Notes: generated from the sequence alone by a model not told the origin. A stretch of 64,000 nucleotides of DNA from Lysinibacillus sp. FSL K6-0232 (GCF_038008325.1 NZ_JBBOYW010000001.1:3193501-3257500), one strand, 5' to 3'; shown: positions 1 through 11,596, counted from the first letter of the stretch. Numbers and translations are program-made.

Positions 1-357
1 TATTCATTCGGACCTTCTAAAATAACAGGGCTAGTAGAAAACACTGATTTAGCTCATGCTATGGCACAATTTATGGACTTTGACTTAAACACATTAACAA
101 ATGAGCTATATGTACCAGCAACAAAGGCTTTAACGGAAAAAGGCTTTACAACAAAAATCGATTTATCTGATAAAGAAAATCCAGTATTTGTTGCACAAAA
201 AGCAGATATTACAGTCAAAATTCCTGTTAATAAAAATACAATGAGCTATGAGCAAGCTTCCACAAATACGGCTAAAACGCTGACATTTGACACAATCAAT
301 GTCTATAATGGCACTGAGTTTTACGTATCGAAAAAGCTTTTACAAGCAATCAACTAA
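1..357 (+). CDS. C-terminal part of an unknown, possibly stalk-domain protein (5' end outside window)
   Basis: The reading frame is open from base 1 to the stop at 357, so the gene starts before the window; the internal ATG at 61 has no ribosome binding site. About 118 residues are visible. The last ~50 residues (from ADITVKIPVNKN to GTEFYVSKKLLQAIN) resemble the copper-amine-oxidase-N-like stalk fold of secreted Firmicute proteins, where a short hairpin is followed by a 'GTxYVP' strand and a helix. This is only a shape resemblance. A strong terminator follows directly. Function unknown. Confidence 0.5.
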   Translation, partial: YSFGPSKITGLVENTDLAHAMAQFMDFDLNTLTNELYVPATKALTEKGFTTKIDLSDKENPVFVAQKADITVKIPVNKNTMSYEQASTNTAKTLTFDTINVYNGTEFYVSKKLLQAIN

Positions 358-365
358 AAATAAGG

Positions 366-401
366 GCGTATCTGAAATGTGATGTTCAGATACGCTTTTT
401 T
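366..401 (+). terminator. Rho-independent terminator
   Basis: Perfect 11-bp stem GCGTATCTGAA/TTCAGATACGC with an 8-nt loop, then seven T. It sits nine bases after the stop of the first gene. On the other strand it is followed by a weaker T-rich run, so it may also serve the convergent chemoreceptor gene. Confidence 0.9.
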
Positions 402-444
402 GATCACTTGCTCTTTATTTTTGAGCGGAGTTCCTCTTTTTGAT

Positions 445-1266
445 CTAACGTAATATGTTTTTAATATAATGTTCCATCTGTCCACTTATTTCACTTAATG
501 TTTCAATCGCTTCACTAAATTGTTGGACAAGCTCAGCCTGCTCATTGGAGGCTGATTCAATTTGCTCCATACTTTCCATCAGTGCCTGTACATTACTTGT
601 AATAGTTTTAAGAGAGGTTTCAATTTGCTCTGTCGCTGTGGCTGTTTCATTTGAAAGCTTGCGAACCTCCTGTGCAACAATATTAAACCCTGCTCCGTAT
701 TGCCCTGCACGAGCCGCTTCTATTGAGGCATTTAAGCCAAGTAAGTTCGTTTGTCTTGAAATGGTTTTAATAAAATCTGTAATCTCATTAGAGCGTGAAG
801 AGTTTTCTAAGGCATGGCGAGATTTTTCAGTAATGGTTTCGCTTGTTGCGGATAATTCTTCTGAATGTGCCGCAATGGTATGTACTTTTAATTGTAGCTC
901 TTGAATCGTAGCTTGCAGGTTGTCCATAAAGCTTTCTACTTTTTCCTGCGCATCGTTTGGAAAGAGCAAGCTTAAGACCGCAACAACTTTACCATTTTCA
1001 CGAACAGGATATAGCTCTGTATGCATTGGAACGCCAAAATACTCTTTTGGAATATCCCGTTTTAAAATTTCGCCTTTCGTAACACTTCGGAAATCAGGTG
1101 TATCCTCAATAATTGTGCCGACCTGTAAATGAGTTTTCACTTTTGTTCCCTCTAATACAAAGAGAACCTTTCTTTCCTTCGCACTATTGATAGTTAACGC
1201 TATTTCCTTGTTAAAAATTTCATGAAAAATCGGTAAAGTTTCCTTTAATGATTGAATAATATCCAT
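445..1266 (-). CDS. Soluble methyl-accepting chemotaxis-like signalling protein
   Basis: 273 residues. The C-terminal half is an MCP signalling domain: the hairpin tip carries [15 protein letters not shown] and is flanked by heptad-like helices that end in a Glu/Gln-rich segment. The N-terminal ~110 residues form a small alpha/beta sensor-like domain with no transmembrane segment, so the protein should be cytoplasmic, as in the B. subtilis YfmS type. I chose the ATG at 1266 because AGAAGGAG lies seven bases upstream; the in-frame ATG at 1293 is nine codons earlier and lies before that site. The ligand is unknown. It probably acts on CheA/CheW arrays or modulates another sensor. It stands alone on the minus strand. 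Confidence 0.85.
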   Translation of the reverse strand: MDIIQSLKETLPIFHEIFNKEIALTINSAKERKVLFVLEGTKVKTHLQVGTIIEDTPDFRSVTKGEILKRDIPKEYFGVPMHTELYPVRENGKVVAVLSLLFPNDAQEKVESFMDNLQATIQELQLKVHTIAAHSEELSATSETITEKSRHALENSSRSNEITDFIKTISRQTNLLGLNASIEAARAGQYGAGFNIVAQEVRKLSNETATATEQIETSLKTITSNVQALMESMEQIESASNEQAELVQQFSEAIETLSEISGQMEHYIKNILR

Positions 1267-1332
1267 AGCCAATCTCCTTCTGTTTTTTTTCATTATACTC
1301 GAATAAATAAAGGAAACGTTAATATTTTCCTA

Positions 1333-1366
1333 ATAAAAAATTGCCCCAAAAGCTTTGAGGCAATTT
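1333..1366 (-). terminator. Terminator behind the displaced eno 3' end
   Basis: On the minus strand AAATTGCC pairs with GGCAATTT around a further self-complementary CAAAGCTTTTG core, followed by a T tract. It lies 15 bases after the stop codon of the eno 3' remnant. It is therefore most simply the original terminator of the glycolytic operon, now cut off from eno by the islet. Confidence 0.8.
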
Positions 1367-1380
1367 CCATCAATTATTTA

Positions 1381-1533
<153 letters not shown>

Positions 1534-1669
1534 CTATAAAGTTGTGATATTGCATTGTTCACATACTATCGAATTTTAATAATTCAATCCATGTATGTGT
1601 TAATTCACATTATAACAACTATCTGAAAAATTAAAAACAGATTTCTTTTCACGATTGTTTATCATTGAT

Positions 1670-1694
1670 AAATAAAAACATCCTCGGAAGGACG
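1670..1694 (-). terminator. Terminator of the DUF4177-like pseudogene
   Basis: On the minus strand CGTCCT-TCCG-AGGATG forms a hairpin (one G-U pair) followed by TTTTTATTT. It lies about 35 bases after the apparent end of the homology of the upstream small gene. Confidence 0.65.
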
Positions 1695-1699
1695 CCTGT

Positions 1700-1884
1700 A
1701 ATTTATCTTCTACTTTTTTTGAGAAAATGGCAACATTGTTGTAAACAATATCTTTGTCTACTTGAGGAGTTAAACTATGTAGTTCTCACCCATCATTTGC
1801 TTGCTCATTTAATAATGCTTCAAATTCAGCAATTGCGCTTTCAATATATAATTCTCGTACTTTAACTGTTTTATATATAATCAT
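1700..1884 (-). pseudogene. DUF4177-like small protein, broken by a stop codon
   Basis: From the ATG at 1884, with AAGGAAG eight bases upstream, the frame reads MIIYKTVKVRELYIES, continues to NEQANDG, then meets TGA at 1786-1788 and carries on as ELHSLTPQVDK and NNVAIFSKK. The pattern is that of the ~55-residue DUF4177 family, in which a conserved Trp follows the DG pair, so TGG has become TGA. A run of seven A near the end also puts the likely original TAG stop out of frame. I call it a pseudogene; a sequencing error cannot be excluded. Family assignment is from memory of its pattern. Confidence 0.7.
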
Positions 1885-1956
1885 ATGTATTTACTTCCTT
1901 ACATACAGCATACGTCATTGTCATTTTTTCAACATAATAATGGGAATATTAACCCA

Positions 1957-1993
1957 AAATAAAAATCGTCACTATGGTTAAACAGTGACGATT
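1957..1993 (-). terminator. Terminator of the small islet gene
   Basis: Perfect 10-bp stem AATCGTCACT/AGTGACGATT with a 10-nt loop. On the minus strand it runs into TTTTTATTTT. It follows the stop of the 83-residue gene by seven bases. Confidence 0.9.
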
Positions 1994-2000
1994 GGTGATG

Positions 2001-2252
2001 TTATTGATCTTGTGATTTATTTGTGGTCAATTCTATTAAGTCAGCGATGAACTCAGGAGTCTCAATAAATGCAAAAACTTGGAATTTATCATTACGTTTG
2101 TTCCCCATGGTGTGGTTCAAATCGTGTTCTCGTTTTATCAATCCAATCGTCAAACTCTTTTTGTAGATATTTTTCATTCCATATGCCTTCGCATTTAAAG
2201 CAATGCTCAAATGATGTAATTCTTTGTCCGTTAGTCGTTTTTCTTCGTTCAT
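2001..2252 (-). CDS. Small hypothetical protein in the eno islet
   Basis: 83 residues, rich in Lys and Glu, with no membrane segment and no motif that I recognise. The ATG at 2252 has GGTGGAGG five bases upstream, so this start is preferred over the codon four residues earlier. A clean terminator follows, which supports a real transcription unit together with the DUF6241-like gene upstream. Another ORF (2092-2361) overlaps it in a different frame and begins on the stop codon of the upstream gene; it lacks a ribosome binding site. The two could be pieces of one membrane protein split by a frameshift, but I cannot show this. Confidence 0.6.
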   Translation of the reverse strand: MNEEKRLTDKELHHLSIALNAKAYGMKNIYKKSLTIGLIKREHDLNHTMGNKRNDKFQVFAFIETPEFIADLIELTTNKSQDQ

Positions 2253-2360
2253 ACGAACCTCCACCGATAATTTTTTTGCATCTTAGAAATTGGTGAATTT
2301 TGGTAATAAATATTATAATAACAAATTGAAAAATAGCGGACAAATAAAAAAATAGTGTCA

Positions 2361-2903
2361 TTAATGAGTGCCATCATATAAATCAAATTTTAAATTGTTT
2401 TCAATATAAGCTTTCTCTTCAGCAGGAGTCATTAAACGAGTTGCTCTCCCTGAATTTCTTGAATCTTCGCCACCTTGCATCTCCCAAATTGCGTTATGAT
2501 CTTCTACAGCATGAGAAAAATCACCTTTCGACCATCTTTCCAATATTGGAATGTAAAGTTCGTTAAATTTATAATCGTTCATTTTACATACAGCCAACAA
2601 TCGGTCAATTTTTTCTTGCGTTATTTGCTCATGACCCCATTTTACACTAGCTTCAACTTTTTGATGAGACATGCTATGGATAGTTTCGTTTACTTTGCTT
2701 TCTACTAAATTGTCAGGATAAAGCAATTCCTCTTTTGTAACTTTTTTATCTTCAAGCGCTACTCCATCATTCTCAACAGTTACAGTTGCTTTTTCTGGCG
2801 TAGGTTTCTCCTTTTGTTCAGTAAATTTGAAGTAACCAAAAATTCCTCCAAAAGTGACCAATACTGCAATGATAACAATTGCAGACTTTGTTTTTCTTTT
2901 CAT
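2361..2903 (-). CDS. DUF6241-like membrane-anchored protein
   Basis: 180 residues. The N-terminus is MKRKTKSAIVIIAVLVTF: a positively charged start and one hydrophobic segment (about residues 8-26), so the protein is probably anchored in the membrane with its body outside. The rest is hydrophilic and helical, with a segment reading HQKVEASVKWGHEQIT and a C-terminal part with MTPAEEKAYIEN. This pattern matches the DUF6241 family of Bacillaceae as I remember it; no function is known. GAGGAG lies eight bases before the ATG. It is cargo of the eno islet and probably cotranscribed with the following small gene. Confidence 0.7.
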   Translation of the reverse strand: MKRKTKSAIVIIAVLVTFGGIFGYFKFTEQKEKPTPEKATVTVENDGVALEDKKVTKEELLYPDNLVESKVNETIHSMSHQKVEASVKWGHEQITQEKIDRLLAVCKMNDYKFNELYIPILERWSKGDFSHAVEDHNAIWEMQGGEDSRNSGRATRLMTPAEEKAYIENNLKFDLYDGTH

Positions 2904-2992
2904 GTTATTAACTCCTCATAGTAATTTATATCATTATGTAATTAGGATAATAATAACAGAATATTGAAACAAGGTTCAATGAAAAACTATAG

Positions 2993-3009
2993 TACGAACA
3001 CTGTTCGTA
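2993..3009. promoter_or_regulatory. Perfect inverted repeat in the islet
   Basis: TACGAACA-C-TGTTCGTA, an 8-1-8 palindrome ~90 bases upstream of the DUF6241-like gene. It resembles the Bacillus LexA box CGAAC-N4-GTTCG, but the spacer is 3, not 4. A second imperfect repeat with a TCGGA...TCCGA pattern lies near 3072-3090. It could be an operator of an islet regulator. Confidence 0.4.
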
Positions 3010-3184
3010 GATAATGGTATATACAATGTATATCCCATGTTAACCAAGTCAATAATGGCTTCGTTTAAGTGTCGGAGCAATGTTCCGAACTTTCTCCAAT
3101 AATACTTACTGGCAAATTTGCCATAAACTCAACTTTATGACTGCAATATAACCTCAAAGGTAGACAGTTCCTCACTACCTTTGC

Positions 3185-4004
3185 CAAGTTGGTCGTTTGA
3201 ATGTTGTCGTGCCTAGCAATTCTCAAGCAACTACATAAATCCAGTCCATTGCGTAAATTTGCTTGTATTGCATAATGACGCAGTGTATGCGGTGAACAAC
3301 GAATATCTGGTCGTACTTTTGCTTTTTCTCCTGCTTCTCGTACAATTACTTCAATTTAGGCTGTGGTCAGCGGTCTACCACTGTGAGCTAAAAAATAATT
3401 GTTATTGTGAGCAGGTCTGCCTAAACTGCTCAAATATCCTTCACAAATACGTTCGTAACGAATCATATATTTCCGAAGCATTAAACTAATTGGCACATAT
3501 CGCCATTTAACACCTTTGCCAAATATTTTCAATGTCGTATCTTGCACCCAATCCACCTCTAAATTTATTAATTCCGAACATCTAATGGCTGTATGGCGAT
3601 AATTACTTTGTTTCGTGCGTTCAAATACGTTTTAAAATCGTATGCTTCAATTATTTTCGCAATTTCTTGGTCAGTAAATGTAGATATAACAGTTTTATCT
3701 TCTTTCAACAATTTTGTGCGTGCCATGATGTTGAACGTGACATACTCTTCTGCCACCAAATATGTATAAAACAACCTCAACTATTTAATTACAGTGTTAC
3801 GTCGCCTTTTTACCAAGATTTAATTGATGTTGAATATATTTTTTTACAGGAACTGTTGAAACGTCTTCAATTTCATTCACCTTATGAAACTCGTTCAGAT
3901 ATTGAATGAAGTGAATTGTATTTATAAGTTTTTGTTGTTCTGCTTGAATAATTTTTAATCTGTAATTCGAATGTAAATTCTTTCAACAAATCTTTAATGA
4001 GCAT
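3185..4004 (-). pseudogene. Tyrosine recombinase/integrase, degenerate
   Basis: Homology runs through several frames. From ATG 4004: MLIKDLLKEFTFELQIKNYS and TTKTYKYN, then a frameshift to FIQYLNEFHKVNEIEDVS and KKYIQHQLNLGKKAT, then in-frame stops. It continues as TYLVAEEYVTFNIMARTKLL and TFTDQEIAKIIEAYDFKTYL up to NKVIIAI, then another shift with a likely deletion into IRCSELINLEVDWVQDTT, GKGVKWRYVPIS, and a stop after HSGRPLTT. The last pieces are REAGEKAKVRPDIRCSPHTL with RHYAIQANLRNG. The catalytic Arg and the H-x-x-R box can be seen, but the GH box is damaged and the active-site Tyr is gone. It is surely inactive. It belongs to the phage-integrase/Xer-like family and lies next to the eno end it presumably targeted. 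Confidence 0.92.
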
Positions 4005-4023
4005 GAAAAACCCCCAATCTACA

Positions 4024-4143
4024 AGTGTTTATCACACTTATAAATCAGAGGTTGAAACAATACACTTGTATTGCTAAATTCACTTAAGTGTATAACATAG
4101 CTCAAACCTTGCTAAAGTGACGTATATGACAAGGTTCAAGCTA
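4024..4143. repeat. Inverted and direct repeats between integrase remnant and eno
   Basis: This stretch is packed with short repeats: several copies of an ACACTT/AAGTGT motif between 4024 and 4092, and a long inverted repeat TAGCTCAAACCTTG (4098-4111) with CAAGGTTCAAGCTA (4130-4143), 12 of 14 paired. The T run after it is on the plus strand, so it is not an obvious eno terminator. Placed between a recombinase gene and its target, such repeats could be arm-type binding sites of the integrase. That role is inference. Confidence 0.45.
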
Positions 4144-4163
4144 TTTTTCATGCAAATAAATGA

Positions 4164-6992
<2,829 letters not shown>

Positions 6993-7000
<8 letters not shown>

Positions 7001-7754
7001 TTGCTGCCGCCTCCAATAATGTTAAATAAGATTCTGGTTGTAAGCTTGCTCCACCAACTAGAGCACCATCAATATGCTCTTTTGTTAAAAGCTCCTGAAT
7101 GTTGTCAGGCTTCACACTGCCGCCGTATTGAATGCGCACAGCATTCGCCGTTTCAGCATTATATAGCTCTTCGATTACTGCTCGAATCGCTCCACATACT
7201 TGATTGGCATCGTCTGCCGTAGCAGTTTTACCAGTGCCAATTGCCCAAATTGGTTCATAGGCAATGACCATATGCTCTACCTGCTGTGCTTCAAATCCAG
7301 CAAGTGCCGCTTTAATTTGACCCGCAACCTTTTGCTCTGTTGTGCCTGCTTCACGTTCCTCTAGCGTTTCACCACAGCAAATAATCGGTACGATATTATG
7401 TGCAAGTGCTGCTGCTACCTTTTTATTAATAGCATCATCTGTTTCATTGTAGTATTCACGGCGTTCTGAATGCCCTAAAATAACATAGTCCACTGCTACA
7501 CTTGCAAGCTGTGTTGGGCTAATTTCACCAGTAAAAGCACCCTCATTTTCATAATGCATTGTTTGTGCACCAATCGCTAGCTCTGACTCACTAGCAACTT
7601 GCACAAGTGTAGGTAGGTAAAGAGCTGGTGCGCAAACAACAGCGTCCACTTTATCATTAGAAGGAAGTTTATCCTGTACTGCATCTACAAACTGAATAGC
7701 CTCTTCAAATGTTTTAAACATTTTCCAGTTACCTGCAATAATTGGTTTACGCAT
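6993..7754 (-). CDS. tpiA: Triosephosphate isomerase
   Basis: 253 residues. It interconverts dihydroxyacetone phosphate and glyceraldehyde 3-phosphate. The TIM-barrel landmarks are all present: the N-terminal GNWKM with the substrate Lys, LGHSERR with the catalytic His, the catalytic Glu in [12 protein letters not shown] followed by the mobile loop, and QYGGSVKP plus GALVGGASL for phosphate binding. Two adjacent ATG codons exist; the second (7754) is seven bases from GGAGG and is preferred. It starts 20 bases after pgk ends and overlaps gpmI, as part of the gap-pgk-tpiA-gpmI-eno unit. Confidence 0.98.
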
Positions 7755-7773
7755 CATTTTGCCTCCGATTAGC

Positions 7774-8958
7774 TTATTTATCGTTTAGTGCTACAATCCC
7801 TGGAAGCTCTTTGCCTTCCATTAATTCTAGGGAAGCACCGCCACCTGTAGAAATGTGATCCATTTTATCTGCTACTGCAAATTTTTCAACAGCAGCGGCT
7901 GAATCACCACCACCGATTACTGTATAGCCTGCAGTTGCTGCCATTGCATCAGCAACTGTTTTTGTACCACTTGCAAATTTATCCATTTCAAAGACACCCA
8001 TTGGTCCATTCCAAATAATTAACTTGGAGTTTTGAATAATGTCCGCATAGCGAGCTGCTGTTTTGGGTCCAATATCAAGTCCCATCCAATCAGCCGGAAT
8101 TGCATCAATATCAACAACTTGTGTTTCAGCATCTTGCGAAAATTCATTTGCTACAACAGCATCAATTGGCATATGTAATTGCACGCCTTTTGCTTTTGCT
8201 TTATCAATAAAGGATTTAGCTAGCTCGATTTTATCTTCCTCTAATAAAGATTTACCAATATCATAGCCCTGTGCCTTAATGAACGTATAAGATAGGCCAC
8301 CACCAATAATTAAGTGATCTACTTTTTCTAACAGACTTTCAATAACACCAATTTTATCTTTTACTTTGGCGCCACCAATAATAGCCGTAAATGGACGCTC
8401 AGGGTTTGACAATGCTTTGCCAAGTACATCTAATTCCTTTTGCATTAGGAATCCAGATACTGCTGGAATATGTTTAGCGATTCCTTCAGTAGAAGCATGT
8501 GCACGATGAGCTGCACCAAAAGCATCGTTGACATAAATATCAGCTAGCTGTGCAAATTGCTGCGCTAATGCTGGGTCATTTTTCTCCTCACCTGCGTGGA
8601 AGCGCACGTTTTCAAGCAACACAATATCGCCATTTTGCATAGTGGCAACAGCTTGCTCTACCTTTTCTCCAATCGACTCATCCAGCTTTGTCACAGGCTT
8701 GCCAATTAACTCAGCTAGGCGAATACCAACTGCTGTTAAACGCATATCCTCTTTTACTTCACCTTTCGGACGACCTAAGTGTGAAGCTAAAATAACTTTA
8801 GCACCTTGCTCTACTAAATATTCGATTGTTGGAATAGCTGCACGAATACGTGTTTCATCTGTAATAGCACCATCTGCCATTGGTACATTAAAATCTACAC
8901 GCACAAAAACACGTTTACCTTTTACATCAATATCTGTCATTGTCTTCTTATTTAACAT
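7774..8958 (-). CDS. pgk: Phosphoglycerate kinase
   Basis: 394 residues, the normal length for this two-lobed kinase. It transfers phosphate from 1,3-bisphosphoglycerate to ADP. The N-lobe shows [11 protein letters not shown] with the substrate-binding Asp/Asn and SHLGRPKG; the C-lobe shows the nucleotide-binding [20 protein letters not shown] and the glycine-rich [18 protein letters not shown] lies about nine bases before the ATG at 8958. It is separated from gap by 287 bases containing a strong hairpin, so pgk and the genes after it probably depend on read-through or on a promoter in that gap. Confidence 0.98.
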   Translation of the reverse strand: MLNKKTMTDIDVKGKRVFVRVDFNVPMADGAITDETRIRAAIPTIEYLVEQGAKVILASHLGRPKGEVKEDMRLTAVGIRLAELIGKPVTKLDESIGEKVEQAVATMQNGDIVLLENVRFHAGEEKNDPALAQQFAQLADIYVNDAFGAAHRAHASTEGIAKHIPAVSGFLMQKELDVLGKALSNPERPFTAIIGGAKVKDKIGVIESLLEKVDHLIIGGGLSYTFIKAQGYDIGKSLLEEDKIELAKSFIDKAKAKGVQLHMPIDAVVANEFSQDAETQVVDIDAIPADWMGLDIGPKTAARYADIIQNSKLIIWNGPMGVFEMDKFASGTKTVADAMAATAGYTVIGGGDSAAAVEKFAVADKMDHISTGGGASLELMEGKELPGIVALNDK

Positions 8959-9103
8959 GAAGAAACTCCCTTCAAAGCTTGTTAGTATTTCATCAAGGTA
9001 TTTTGGTACATCGTCTAGAGGTGTTGCTTATCTCCAATTTTTGATTATGAACCCTTATACTTGCTCTTATAGTAGCAAAAGTTACGTACGATGTCTTGTA
9101 ATT

Positions 9104-9142
9104 ACTAAAAAGGGAGTAAGGGTAAATTCCCTTACTCCCTTT
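9104..9142 (-). terminator. Hairpin terminator between gap and pgk
   Basis: Perfect 14-bp stem AAAGGGAGTAAGGG/CCCTTACTCCCTTT with a 6-nt loop, then TTTTTAG on the minus strand. It lies ~100 bases after gap. It should end part of the cggR-gap transcripts and let gap be expressed more strongly than the downstream glycolytic genes. I see no convincing promoter for pgk in 8959-9103. Confidence 0.85.
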
Positions 9143-9245
9143 ACCCTTGTATATTATATCGATTAGATATTATAAAGGCTATACTTTTTGTCTATAAAAG
9201 CAGTATTGTGTCACACTTATTACGTAAATTGTTCAAATGTGATGC

Positions 9246-10262
9246 TTATTTATTGTTGAAACCTTGCTCTGCAATGTATAAAGCTAAGTCCATTAAGCGA
9301 GTAGAGTAACCAATTTCATTATCATACCAAGCAAGAACTTTTACCATTTTATTTTCTAATACCATTGTAGAAAGACCATCTACAGTTGATGAGTGATGGT
9401 TACCATTGTAATCAATTGATACTAACGGTAGCTCATTGTAGCCAAGAATACCTTTTAATTCATTTTCAGAAGCTTCTTTTAATGCTGCATTAATCGTTTC
9501 CTTCGATACATCTGCTTTTAGCTCTACAACTAAGTCTACACATGAAACGTTAGGTGTTGGGACACGCATAGAGAAGCCATCTAATTTACCTTTTAATTGT
9601 GGTAATACTTTTGAAACAGCTACAGCTGCACCTGTTGTTGTTGGAATCATAGATACCGCACCAGCACGTGCACGACGTGGGTCTGAGTGTGGGAAGTCTA
9701 GGATTCGTTGGTCATTTGTATAAGAGTGAATTGTTGTCATCATACCACGCTCAATGCCAAATTTTTCATCTAATACTTTTGCTACTGGTGCAAGACAGTT
9801 TGTTGTACAAGAAGCATTTGAAATCACATCATCAGTTGCTGGGTTGTAGTCTGTATGGTTTACACCCATTACAAATGTAGGCATTGCGCCTTTAGCTGGT
9901 GCAGAAAGAATCGCTTTTTTAGCACCTGCTTCAACATGTTTGCCTACTTCTTCCATTGAACGGAAACGACCAGTACATTCAAGCACTACATCTACGTCTA
10001 GTTCACCCCAAGGTAGTTGTGCTGGATCTTTTTCAGCATATACTTTTACGCGCTTGCCATTTACTACGAAAGAATCTTCATCTGCATTGACTTCAGCATC
10101 ATAGATACCGTGGACTGAATCATATTTCAATAGATGTGCAAGTTGACCAGCATCTGTTAAATCGTTGACAGCTACTACTTCAATTTCATCATGCTCCATT
10201 GCCTCACGAAATACTAAGCGTCCAATACGTCCAAATCCATTAATCGCTAATTTTAATGCCAT
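9246..10262 (-). CDS. gap: Glyceraldehyde-3-phosphate dehydrogenase, glycolytic NAD type
   Basis: 338 residues from the ATG at 10262, chosen because GGAGG lies eight bases upstream; the longer frame adds a non-homologous leader. It oxidises glyceraldehyde 3-phosphate to 1,3-bisphosphoglycerate with NAD. The Rossmann motif is INGFGRIG, and the catalytic Cys152 sits in ISNASCTTN. VNDLTD at about residues 32-37 provides the acidic residue that favours NAD over NADP, so this is the glycolytic GapA type rather than GapB. It follows cggR after a stem-loop, as in B. subtilis, where the cggR-gapA transcript is processed. Confidence 0.98.
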   Translation of the reverse strand: MALKLAINGFGRIGRLVFREAMEHDEIEVVAVNDLTDAGQLAHLLKYDSVHGIYDAEVNADEDSFVVNGKRVKVYAEKDPAQLPWGELDVDVVLECTGRFRSMEEVGKHVEAGAKKAILSAPAKGAMPTFVMGVNHTDYNPATDDVISNASCTTNCLAPVAKVLDEKFGIERGMMTTIHSYTNDQRILDFPHSDPRRARAGAVSMIPTTTGAAVAVSKVLPQLKGKLDGFSMRVPTPNVSCVDLVVELKADVSKETINAALKEASENELKGILGYNELPLVSIDYNGNHHSSTVDGLSTMVLENKMVKVLAWYDNEIGYSTRLMDLALYIAEQGFNNK

Positions 10263-10329
10263 TGTTAATTCCTCCAATAATGTGTAATGTATGTTTCTAA
10301 AAAATAGAAACATTAAATTTATGCTCATT

Positions 10330-10353
10330 CAAAAAGCGCTGTAGCACTTTTTG
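10330..10353 (-). promoter_or_regulatory. Stem-loop between cggR and gap
   Basis: CAAAAAGTGC-TACA-GCGCTTTTTG on the minus strand, ~70 bases before the gap start codon. In B. subtilis the cggR-gapA mRNA is cut just upstream of a stem-loop that then protects the gapA message; the position here fits such a role. It could also act as a leaky terminator, since the 3' arm is T-rich. Confidence 0.6.
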
Positions 10354-10380
10354 AAGTCGAGTGACCTATGTTTATATAAG

Positions 10381-11433
10381 TTATTCAAAATCATTATTTT
10401 CACTAGATGATAAACGAGCAGCAATAGCTTTTGCAGCTGCCTCATCTGTGATAAATATTGTTTGCTTTGGTGCTACCTTAAAATATGAAAGCATAGCATT
10501 GACCTTTTGTTTTCCTGCTGCTACTGCAATAACCTGCTGACTTTTTTTCACCTGCTCAAGCTGAATGCCAATTGTACGTATACGATGCACGACCTCTCCT
10601 TTGGCATTAAAATAATAGCCAAAAGCCTCACTGACAGCACCCTTCTCCACTAAAATTCGTAAATCTTCAGGAGAAGAATTACGGCGAATCGCCATCTCCT
10701 CTGCGGAGCCAATCCCATGAATCACACAGTCTGCCTGCTCATAAAATGCCATCATTTCTGTTATCATCGGCTCTGTTAGCATTGCTTGATAAGCTTGCTC
10801 ACTTAAATACTCAGGTAAAAATAAGGTGCGATACTGCGCCTCCATCTGCATAGCAAATGTTGCAACAAGTGTATTTGCTTGCATTTGCATTTCATGTCCG
10901 ATGCCTCCACGTGCAGCAACAAATGTCATATCTTTTGTTTTTTCTAATGGGTGTAAAAATTGTGCAAGAGATGCCACTGATTTTCCACCTGTGACGGCTA
11001 CTACTTGCCCTTTAAAAGCTGTTGACATAAATTGCAATGCCGCTTCTTTACCAAGCAAGGTCAATATCGTATCGTCTGCATTATAATCACCTGGCACAAC
11101 AACTACACGCTGTATGCCAAAATGAGCCTCAAGCTGTTTAGCAAGCTGTGTCAGACCTGACCATTCATAAACAATTGCTCTTAACTTTTCAATTACAATC
11201 TCACCATCATCTGTACATACCATACCCGATTTTTGTGAATCTAATAACCCTTGTTCACGTAAAATATCTGTTTCTTTGCGTATTTCTCGCTCTGTCATTT
11301 TTAATGAATCCGCAAGTGTGCGTCGTCCGATGGGTTGCATAAGCTGAACGGTTTGTAAAATTCGGTATCTAGATTGCAGAAGCGGATACATTTCAGGAAG
11401 TAGTCTTTGCTGTGCCTCAGGAACAGTTAACAT
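10381..11433 (-). CDS. cggR: Central glycolytic genes regulator CggR
   Basis: 350 residues of the SorC family. An N-terminal winged helix-turn-helix (about residues 20-85, with PIGRRTLADSLKMTEREIRK) is followed by a sugar-phosphate-binding domain containing VVAVTGGKSVASLAQ, ARGGIG and IHGIGSAEEM. In B. subtilis CggR represses its own operon and is released by fructose-1,6-bisphosphate. AAGGGAG lies about nine bases before the ATG. It is the first gene of the glycolytic operon. Two operator half-sites lie between its promoter and its start codon. Confidence 0.95.
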   Translation of the reverse strand: MLTVPEAQQRLLPEMYPLLQSRYRILQTVQLMQPIGRRTLADSLKMTEREIRKETDILREQGLLDSQKSGMVCTDDGEIVIEKLRAIVYEWSGLTQLAKQLEAHFGIQRVVVVPGDYNADDTILTLLGKEAALQFMSTAFKGQVVAVTGGKSVASLAQFLHPLEKTKDMTFVAARGGIGHEMQMQANTLVATFAMQMEAQYRTLFLPEYLSEQAYQAMLTEPMITEMMAFYEQADCVIHGIGSAEEMAIRRNSSPEDLRILVEKGAVSEAFGYYFNAKGEVVHRIRTIGIQLEQVKKSQQVIAVAAGKQKVNAMLSYFKVAPKQTIFITDEAAAKAIAARLSSSENNDFE

Positions 11434-11471
11434 ATTTATCTACTCCCTTTTATAACAGTGGGTTGCTTTTA

Positions 11472-11497
11472 GTCCCACCATTTAAAATTATGTCCCA
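11472..11497 (-). promoter_or_regulatory. CggR operator, two direct repeats
   Basis: Two copies of TGGGAC on the minus strand (11472-11477 and 11492-11497) start exactly 20 bases apart. The published B. subtilis CggR operator uses CGGGAC-type repeats with the same 20-base period. They lie just downstream of the -10 box, the roadblock position known for CggR. Confidence 0.85.
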
Positions 11498-11508
11498 CTT
11501 ATATAGCT

Positions 11509-11537
11509 ATTATAATATGCTTTATGTAAAAGAGCAA
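11509..11537 (-). promoter_or_regulatory. Sigma-A promoter of cggR-glycolytic operon
   Basis: -35 TTGCTC (11532-11537), 17-base spacer, -10 TATAAT (11509-11514). The operator repeats begin about 12 bases downstream of the -10. Confidence 0.85.
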
Positions 11538-11550
11538 GTAGTATCCAAAG

Positions 11551-11587
11551 AAAAAAGCCCCGTAACGTTGGTCATCGCTACGAGGCT
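11551..11587 (-). terminator. Terminator of the 40-residue gene
   Basis: AGCCTCGTAGCG paired with CGTTACGGGGCT (two mismatches), followed by TTTTTT on the minus strand. It separates the small gene upstream from the cggR promoter. Confidence 0.85.
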
Positions 11588-11596
11588 TATACATTC

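Noticed and set aside
1665-1865. Plus-strand ORF of 66 codons in the islet
   Set aside because: No ribosome site; it is the opposite strand of the DUF4177-like pseudogene.
2092-2361. 89-residue minus-strand ORF with an N-terminal hydrophobic helix, starting on the stop codon of the DUF6241-like gene
   Set aside because: It lacks a ribosome site and overlaps the better-supported 83-residue gene. It might be the first half of a frameshifted membrane protein, but this cannot be shown.
2993-3009. LexA (SOS) box before the islet genes
   Set aside because: The palindrome has CGAAC and GTTCG but a 3-base spacer; the Bacillus LexA box needs 4.
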